Below are positions 58,541 to 64,000 of a stretch of DNA of 64,000 nt, piece after piece (the first letter of the stretch is position 1; every line of letters begins with the position of its first letter). The DNA is taken from positions 15,356,550 through 15,420,549 of the forward strand of contig OX155961.1 in the NCBI GenBank assembly GCA_944548615.1, written 5' to 3'. Made by a program: the position numbers and the translations under genes. Source of the DNA: Micropterix aruncella (taxonomy: Eukaryota > Arthropoda > Insecta > Lepidoptera > Micropterigidae). Under the pieces are notes generated by a model. That model ran no database searches and was not told the DNA's origin. It saw nothing but the letters and a program-made list of their open reading frames with translations.

Positions 58541-59877
58541 AATTGAAAACGACAATTTTCGTTAAGAATAAATGTATTTTTCAAAATATTGAACGTAATA
58601 CTAAACAGCACATGGCAACACCCTAATGTCTCAATTAATTGTAAACGCTAATGGAATTTCCCCTCAGAGAAAAACACTAGGAAGCAAAGACGCAAACTGA
58701 ATGCAAAATCACTTAGCCGCAAATCATGCCGCATAGCTTCCTCCCTAATTGGTAGATGGCGCCGTATTTCGCTAGTTGATTTAACCTAACAGGTAGCATT
58801 GTTTACAAAATAACGCATCTTCCTACATTCCTGTGCCAGTTACTGTTAGTCTTGCCGGGAAAGTCTTGAAGTGACACTACCGATTTTATTTTAAGAGGAA
58901 AGGCGAAAGTAACGATTGTAATGCATCATGGCTGCATTATCAGTTCTATTATAAAAAGTAATAACGATGTTTTATTATGATAAACGATTGTTTAGATACA
59001 ATGACATAGGTTTTTGTTTTAGGTTTAACTTTTACCCCACAATGATTTGGCGATTGACCGCCATAGTATGAAAAGATATGAAGAAAAAAAAAAGCTTTAC
59101 AACGACAAACGTCCGGTCATTATTAGTCAGCGGGGACGTTTTGCTATATCCTCCTTTGGCTAGTAGATGCCAACCTTAACTCTAAACTGAATACACGCCA
59201 CTGCTTATAATGATGACAGTGACCAACCTTTAAATAGTGGTTGAATCTATTCATGTTTCAGTCACAGTTAAATGAAACAATGGACCTTTAGAATGCAGCT
59301 AGTGCAAATATTGTAAAAGTCCACCGCGTCTAGTGGTCGTCGTCCGACCCGCCTCTAGCAAAAAGGCGAACAAAGTTAAACAAGCCGATGTAAAAGTGTG
59401 ATCCTCTTAAGGGGGTGCGCCATTCACCGGTCCCTGGGGCTACCGCGGGCCGTGAAGCCCTTCGGTGGCGTCTTGAAAACAGAGAGTGACAGAGCGACGC
59501 TCATTTGGGACGTCGAGTCGAGTCGTACCGAGTTAAAAATAGACGAGTCATACGGAGTATTTTCCACTATTTATCTACGTTCCTAAATACAATTTTTTAT
59601 TTTTTATTTTATTATTACTAAGGAAACTTACAGCTATTACAGTAGAAAAATCTGAATTTTATTTATAGAAAGCAATACCAGTTAAAAGTTTCCACTTAAA
59701 AATCGTAAAAATATACAGTCGCCTAGGAAGGGGATAGGAGGAAGTGGAGGGGAATTAAAGTTATAATTTTATTATTTTATTATTAGGGAAATTTTATGGT
59801 ATATATTGAAGAAAGAAAAGAAAGAAGAAAAGAAAAAATATAATATAATTATTTCACTCGTCCTTGAATATTGCCTT
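58541..59877. other. no recognised gene
   Basis: 59168-59232 (TGCCAACCTTAACTCTAAAC, then TGAATACACG) recurs at 63595-63660, so it is a dispersed repeat. A 62-codon ORF at 59398-59586 resembles nothing. Confidence 0.4.
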
Positions 59878-60270
59878 TCAGAAGACCGGAATAAGAGTCT
59901 TGAGCGCAGTCGCAGTAGTATTAAACAGGTCAATTACGCTTAGCTTGGTATTGCAGAAATGAGATACTCGATAAATGTAGTTATTTTGGGCGTAGTTTGT
60001 GCTTACTTGAGGTAGATGAAATAAGTTGAATTGGCGGGAAGGCCGTGGGGGTACATGGAAATTTATAAGTTGAAGCAATTCAGAACAGTCAATAAAGCCA
60101 TTTAATATCTTGTATAGGAATATTACATCTGAACTAACTCTTCTTATTTCTAATGGTATAAGCCCATGATAGTCACCAGCTTCGTTATAATCTGAAAAAG
60201 TTACATAAGACCGATAATTTAAGTTTCTTAGGAACATGCTTTTAATGCGTTCGATCCTATTGATGTGAAT
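59878..60270 (-). pseudogene. LINE ORF2 C-terminus (CR1/Jockey-type)
   Basis: From HINRIERIKSMFLRNLNYR to the stop at 59878: PLEIRRVSSDVIFLYKILNG, IDCSELLQLINFHVPPR, RQFNLFHLPQVSTNYAQN, DLFNTTATALKTL. It aligns along its length with the C-terminus of the LINE at 8592-10639. No internal stops. It is truncated on the 5' side at about 60270, where a LINE fragment of another family starts on the opposite strand. An A-rich tail is at about 59810-59845 on the minus side. Confidence 0.85.
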
Positions 60271-60500
60271 AATGATCTACTTTATTATTCAGATGTTGCC
60301 TTTCTCGACATCGAAGAAGATCTAGCCACCAGGGTTGAAAGGCTGCAAAATGCCTGCCTTTGGTTTATTTATGACTTTAAAAAGCTTGACCGTATTTTAG
60401 AGTACAGAAGGAGATTGTCTCCGAAATGAGGTTTTCAGGCTTTGCCCGAAATACGTCGGCATTAAACTTTTTAACTGTTTGCTCTCGAATTTAAAACTCT
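60270..60500 (+). pseudogene. second LINE fragment, opposite strand
   Basis: Reads NDLLYYSDVAFLDIEEDL, ATRVERLQNACLWFIYDFKK, LDRILEYRRRLSPK, then stops. The RVERLQNACLRFIF and RRRL pattern is the post-RT segment of Jockey-type LINEs, from a family other than the neighbour. Broken by stops after about 60428. Confidence 0.65.
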
Positions 60501-60668
60501 GGAAAGGGAAGGGAAATCGCGAATATTTAAAAACCAGGTAATAAGACCGAGATTAATGAGGAATATAATATTTTAGGTTTCGCAGCAATAGCAATACTAA
60601 ATACGTTAGAATACACATATACACACATACATACATATATACACAATATATGTTAAGTCAACTTAAGC

Positions 60669-61217
60669 TTATTCTACTACATCGATCATAGCATGGATAG
60701 ATAAACGCTCTTCTTGCAACAGCCATTTATTTATTTTACTTTTAAACAAATGACAATTGGGGCTGGTTTTTATGTCACTGCTTAATTTATTATAAAGTCT
60801 TGTAGCTATGAAAGAGTAGTGTCGCTGTCCGAAAGTCGTCTTCATCCTAGGTACATTCAAATTATCACTCGGGAATTGTCTAGTGGGTTTCGTGTGCGTA
60901 ATAATAAAAGATTTATTTTGTTTGGCCACGAAAACCCAACGTAGTGCAGTTTTAATAAATAATAACCTAGCATCCAAAACTTGAGCCTCTTTAAAGAGTT
61001 CATTAGAAGAATATTGATATGGTTTGCGATGCATGATTTTTAAAATACATTTTTGCGCTGTTAGAAGTGGCGTCAGGAGGGTTTTGCAGCACCCACCCCA
61101 CCCATCTATACCATAGTTAATAAGGGTTCCACATAATGAAAAATACACTATGGTTAGCGTCCTGCGATCCAGAACACTCCTCATCTCATTGAAAGTATAA
61201 CCAAGGGTTCTCACTAT
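60669..61217 (-). pseudogene. LINE ORF2 C-terminal fragment
   Basis: RTLGYTFNEMRSVLDRRTL, TIVYFSLCGTLINYGIDGWG, QKCILKIMHRKPYQYSSNEL, LDARLLFIKTALRWVF, RMKTTFGQRHYSFIATRLYN, then a stop at 60669. Same family as 42305-43410 with the same block order. The RT boxes upstream are missing; the break at about 61217 is followed by ATGCATAAG repeats. There is no internal stop over 180 codons. Confidence 0.9.
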
Positions 61218-61326
61218 GCATAAGTCAGATTACATCTATGCATAAGTTATGCATAGTTTTCGATTAATTTATTATTTTATGTTATAATTACAAAATATTT
61301 CACTCAGTTTATTTTTACAAATAACA

Positions 61327-61605
61327 CTATACCTCTCTTTTGGTCGACCATGTCGAAATTTTTGTTTTTGTGTCGAAATTCCAACATATCTGCCCATTAC
61401 GTCCCTTAACACGTGTCATTATATCTCTAGTGGAAAAGCTACTGACTTCGTTGATATCCCTAATGAGGGATTTTTGGGCCTTAATTACAGGATTACGGTT
61501 GTAACGAAGTGTACAAATTTCAATGCGAAGCTTCAGTATCCGTTCGGTAATAATGGCGTCGCACAGTGTGATATTTTTATGCAAAAATAGATAATTGATA
61601 TTCAT
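61327..61605 (-). CDS. unrecognised 92-codon ORF
   Basis: I do not recognise it. It starts MNINYLFLHKNITLCDAIIT and is basic, with ERILKLRIEICTLRYNRN and SFSTRDIMTRVKGRNGQIC. No signal peptide or membrane segment. It lies upstream of the LINE fragment on the same strand, and could be an unassigned piece of a mobile element or chance. Confidence 0.25.
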   Translation of the reverse strand: MNINYLFLHKNITLCDAIITERILKLRIEICTLRYNRNPVIKAQKSLIRDINEVSSFSTRDIMTRVKGRNGQICWNFDTKTKISTWSTKREV

Positions 61606-61689
61606 TATTAAATTTAATAAATATTTGTTTTATTGTTCATTTATTTCTGCTCACTGCTACATCATAATTTAAAAAAAATATATTATTAG

Positions 61690-62335
61690 AGGATAACGAC
61701 AAGTCTCCCGTGAGGAGAACGTAGAAAGACTTAAGGAGGAGTACAAATCTGCCATCCAACAAAGCCAACATACCCGTCAGAGGCCAACGCCTTACGGCGA
61801 GGTACTGGATAGGTAACCCAGCGGGCCACCTCGCCCCCGACTACCAGTTTTGTCAGGATATTTCCGTCTAGATTTAACTGACATGATACCTCCGTCTCCC
61901 GACTGGTTTACGGGTTCGGTCCTTCCGTCCTACCTGCCGTATGCTCAGCGGTGATTTGTTTTGAATCTATCGCGGACCATTGCTTCTTTTTGCCCGGCTC
62001 TGAAACTCAGGGATTAGGTAGCCAAATGGTCATTCAAGAGTGTACGACGGACAGGTCAACGTTCATCCCCGCTGCTTAGGAAACAAAACCGTTTCCAGAC
62101 TCCCCCTGTTATCTGTCGAAGTTCGCAGTCGATTGGCTATCGCCGCGCAGTGCGCAAAACCGTCCAGGAGCGCCCGAAGAACGATTCCCAGGAGAAACTG
62201 GCCCAACGGTCCCAGAGTCCTACCCGGGCTCGAACTTCTAATAGGAGGCTACTGGATAGTTGCTGACCCGTGAATTAAACCGATTCCTAAACACAATGAG
62301 TGATAATGGTCTAATTGCACTAGGCCCAATAGCTC
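61690..62335 (+). repeat. 0.67-kb mobile repeat, type I
   Basis: Lacks only the first 60 bp or so. CTCGAACTTCTAATAGGAGG is the type I marker. First unit of an array running to the window edge. Confidence 0.8.
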
Positions 62336-62649
62336 CCTAGTGGCTCACATTAGGCCAACAACCTAACATAACCCCCGCTGCTTAGAAAACAGTATATCGT
62401 TTCCAGACTTCTCCAGATATTTGCGAACGTGCGAGTGCACAGTCGCAAGGCTGAGGCCGCACGGTCGGCAAACCGCACAGCATCACCCGAAGGCCATTCC
62501 CCAGGGAAGCTGCATGCAAGACAGAGTCCTTACCGGGGGTAGACCCTCTTCGGGGAGGCTACTGAATGACCCATGAGTTGAGACGACCAAAATACCGAGT
62601 GGGTCTTAATGGCCCAACTGTTTAGGCCCAACCGAGTAAGTCTTAATGG
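62336..62649 (+). repeat. 0.67-kb mobile repeat, type II, right half
   Basis: From CCCCGCTGCTTAGAAAACAG to AAGTCTTAATGG, with the type II ACCCTCTTCGGGGAGGCTAC. An R1-like LINE is inserted at its end. Confidence 0.8.
62637..62649 (+). repeat. 13-bp target-site duplication, left
   Basis: TAAGTCTTAATGG, identical to 62962-62974. Confidence 0.85.
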
Positions 62650-62961
62650 AACAAACACATGTTCAACCTCAAGCTCCGAGACACAAAAATGTGCAGGTTC
62701 TGCCAAGGGGCAGAGGAAACTCCACAGCACCTCATGTGCGAGTGTGGCCCGCTGATGCGTAAAAGATACAACCACCTGGGTGGTCACTACCTCCAACCTG
62801 AGGAGGTAAAACAATCTGGCGCCAAAAGCCTGCTGCGGTTCTTGAATGACACGGGGCTTAGCGCAGAACTATAGTAGGTGGCGAGCACAATAGATCAGCA
62901 ATGGTCGCAGTGTTACAAGGCTCATAAAGACCTTAGAAAAGCCCCATTCAACAAATAATAA
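62650..62961 (+). mobile_element. short R1-like LINE insertion
   Basis: 312 bp, heavily 5' truncated, ending in (TAA)n and flanked by a perfect 13-bp target duplication. Without it, the repeat unit reads through normally. It is one of the cleanest insertions in the window. Confidence 0.88.
62659..62874 (+). pseudogene. R1-like LINE ORF2 C-terminus with zinc knuckle
   Basis: Seventy-one codons: LKLRDTKMCRFCQGAEETPQ, HLMCECGPLMRKRY, SGAKSLLRFLNDTGLSAEL, stop. C-x2-C-x8-H-x4-C with EETPQHL is the C-terminal zinc knuckle of R1-group LINE ORF2 proteins. The sequence is intact to its stop, followed by a short 3' UTR. The RT and endonuclease were lost by 5' truncation. The ATG is not the original start. 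Confidence 0.85.
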
Positions 62962-62974
62962 TAAGTCTTAATGG
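62962..62974 (+). repeat. 13-bp target-site duplication, right
   Basis: TAAGTCTTAATGG. Confidence 0.85.
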
Positions 62975-62995
62975 CCCAATTCGTTAGCTGCCTTA

Positions 62996-63590
62996 CAACT
63001 AGAGCCGTCGGCTACAATGGGCGAACCCGTTATGTTAGGAAGTTTTAACGATATTAAATTATTCTGTCTCCCGTGAGGTGAGCGCAGAAGACTTAGGACT
63101 AAAACAGTCCACCTCGCGCCCTCACTACCAGTTGCAACCAGATTACTCCGGTCTCCTGACTGGTTACAAGTTCGAGATCGCTTGCGCGGTCGTCTCGATT
63201 ATGAAGCGGAGATACGGTGTCTACCGAATCTATCGCGGTCCACGACATCCTTTGCCCGGCTTGTTCACCCGGGATCGGGTGGCCGAATGGTCCTTTCAAG
63301 AGCAGTTGCCATAAGGTTAACAACCACCCCCGCTCTATAGGAAACCACCCCCGGCTATAAGTCGGAATGCACAGTCGATTAGCTGACGCCGCACGGTACA
63401 CAAACCGTCCAGGAGAACCGTCCCGAAGGTTGATTGCTATAGGAAACTGGCCCTCAGGCCAGAGCCCTTCAGCACTTCTGCGTGGAGGCTGCCGGATATG
63501 CGTTGACCCGTGAGTTTGGCCGACCCTATACACATGGGTCTTAGTAGCCTAACTGCAATAGGGCTCATTAGGCTCCCATTCTCCTTCGGC
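62996..63590 (+). repeat. 0.67-kb mobile repeat, type I
   Basis: From GTCGGCTACAATGGGCGAAC to GGGCTCATTAGGCTCCC, with the type I CACTTCTGCGTGGAGGCTGC. ORFs across it are chance. Confidence 0.8.
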
Positions 63591-63594
63591 GCGA

Positions 63595-63660
63595 CATGCC
63601 AACCTTAACACTAAACTGAATACACGACATTTATGACGGTGTTGTCAGTGACAAATCTTT
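63595..63660 (+). repeat. dispersed repeat shared with 59168-59232
   Basis: TGCCAACCTTAACACTAAAC, then TGAATACACGACA and TGACAGTGA-like sequence, in the spacer between two repeat units. Confidence 0.65.
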
Positions 63661-63714
63661 GGAAAGTTTATAGTATTATCTCCATGGCCAGGTCCCGTTA
63701 GCTCCCTAATGGGT

Positions 63715-64000
63715 CCTGGTGGACAACAGGTCATCCACCCTCTCTGCTAGGAAACAGTTTCTCGTTTCCAGGCTCCTCCAGTTATTCACCGGAGTGCAGA
63801 GTCGTTTGGCTAACGCCGCACGGCGCGCAAATCGCCCAGCAGCGCCCGAAGGCCCTCCCCCAGGGGAATTGATCTACCTACCGAAGCATGCGAAACAGAG
63901 TCATTACTGGGGTAGCCCGCTTTCGGGGAGGCTACTGGATAGGGGCTGAACTGTGTGTTAGGGCCGCCAGAAATAGCGAGAGGGTCTTAACCGCTGGAAT
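63715..64000 (+). repeat. 0.67-kb mobile repeat, type II, right half (runs to window edge)
   Basis: From TGGACAACAGGTCATCCACC, with the type II CTTTCGGGGAGGCTACTGGA. It is the same half unit as 62336-62649, which suggests a higher-order period. Confidence 0.8.

Noticed and set aside
58220..58555. Proline-rich 111-codon ORF
   Set aside because: By-product of the G-rich tract; low complexity, with a plus-strand glycine-rich counterpart.

Overview
The window is eukaryotic, most likely an insect and probably a moth or butterfly. It has no bacterial gene layout. It is AT-rich and full of microsatellites, and it carries three Helitrons with termini common in Lepidoptera (TCTATACTAAT start, small 3' hairpin, CTAG end, inserted between A and T) together with insect-type LINE, Penelope, gypsy and mariner remnants. 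I recognise no host protein-coding gene, tRNA gene or rRNA gene. It is best read as transposon-dense, gene-poor chromatin, made of layers of old elements interrupted by younger ones. A heterochromatic region or a W chromosome would fit, but the sequence alone cannot show this.

Layout. 1-2449: edge-truncated Ty3/gypsy pol (RT, RNase H, integrase) with all visible catalytic residues. 2450-8480: non-coding apart from one unrecognised ORF. 8481-11261: a MITE with CACGACTGCC ends, split by a 5'-truncated CR1/Jockey-type LINE. 11650-12840: two older LINE remnants on the minus strand. 15324-18150: copies of a 0.67-kb GC-richer mobile repeat, plus head-to-head LINE 3' ends, one holding a tRNA-derived SINE. 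21474-23690: a LINE tail inside a pair of inverted, circularly permuted repeats. 23857-26935: an array of the 0.67-kb repeat, broken by a Helitron that is itself broken by a LINE. 27661-30480: a Penelope-like element (RT plus GIY-YIG) with inverted termini, a 280-bp AT microsatellite and a hammerhead-like motif. 32800-36050: two TIR elements and a Helitron. 36995-40470: inverted copies of the 0.67-kb repeat, MITEs and minisatellites. 41748-46750: a LINE with an open RT reading frame, a mariner remnant, a Helitron, and a solo LTR with its target duplication inside a LINE 3' UTR. 49583-55764: LINE tail, two copies of the 0.67-kb repeat with target duplications, a minisatellite, and GC-rich inverted repeats around a TIR transposon. 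56198-61220: RTE, CR1/Jockey and other LINE fragments and a G-rich tract. 61690-64000: a higher-order array of the 0.67-kb repeat with an R1-like LINE inserted and a clear 13-bp target duplication.

The most notable candidate for something undescribed is the 0.67-kb repeat. Three separate copies (15324-15994, 50203-50867, 52103-52746) are 644-671 bp long and are bounded by 13-15-bp direct repeats, so it behaves as a discrete mobile unit. It has no ORF and no poly(A) tail. It also forms arrays in which two subtypes alternate. Other items worth a second look are the permuted inverted repeat at 21841-23682, the Penelope element with inverted ends and a ribozyme-like motif, and the diverged GC-rich inverted pair at 52902-55764.

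All calls come from reading the sequence by eye. Family names above clade level, and repeat boundaries, are approximate unless target duplications or terminal motifs are given.
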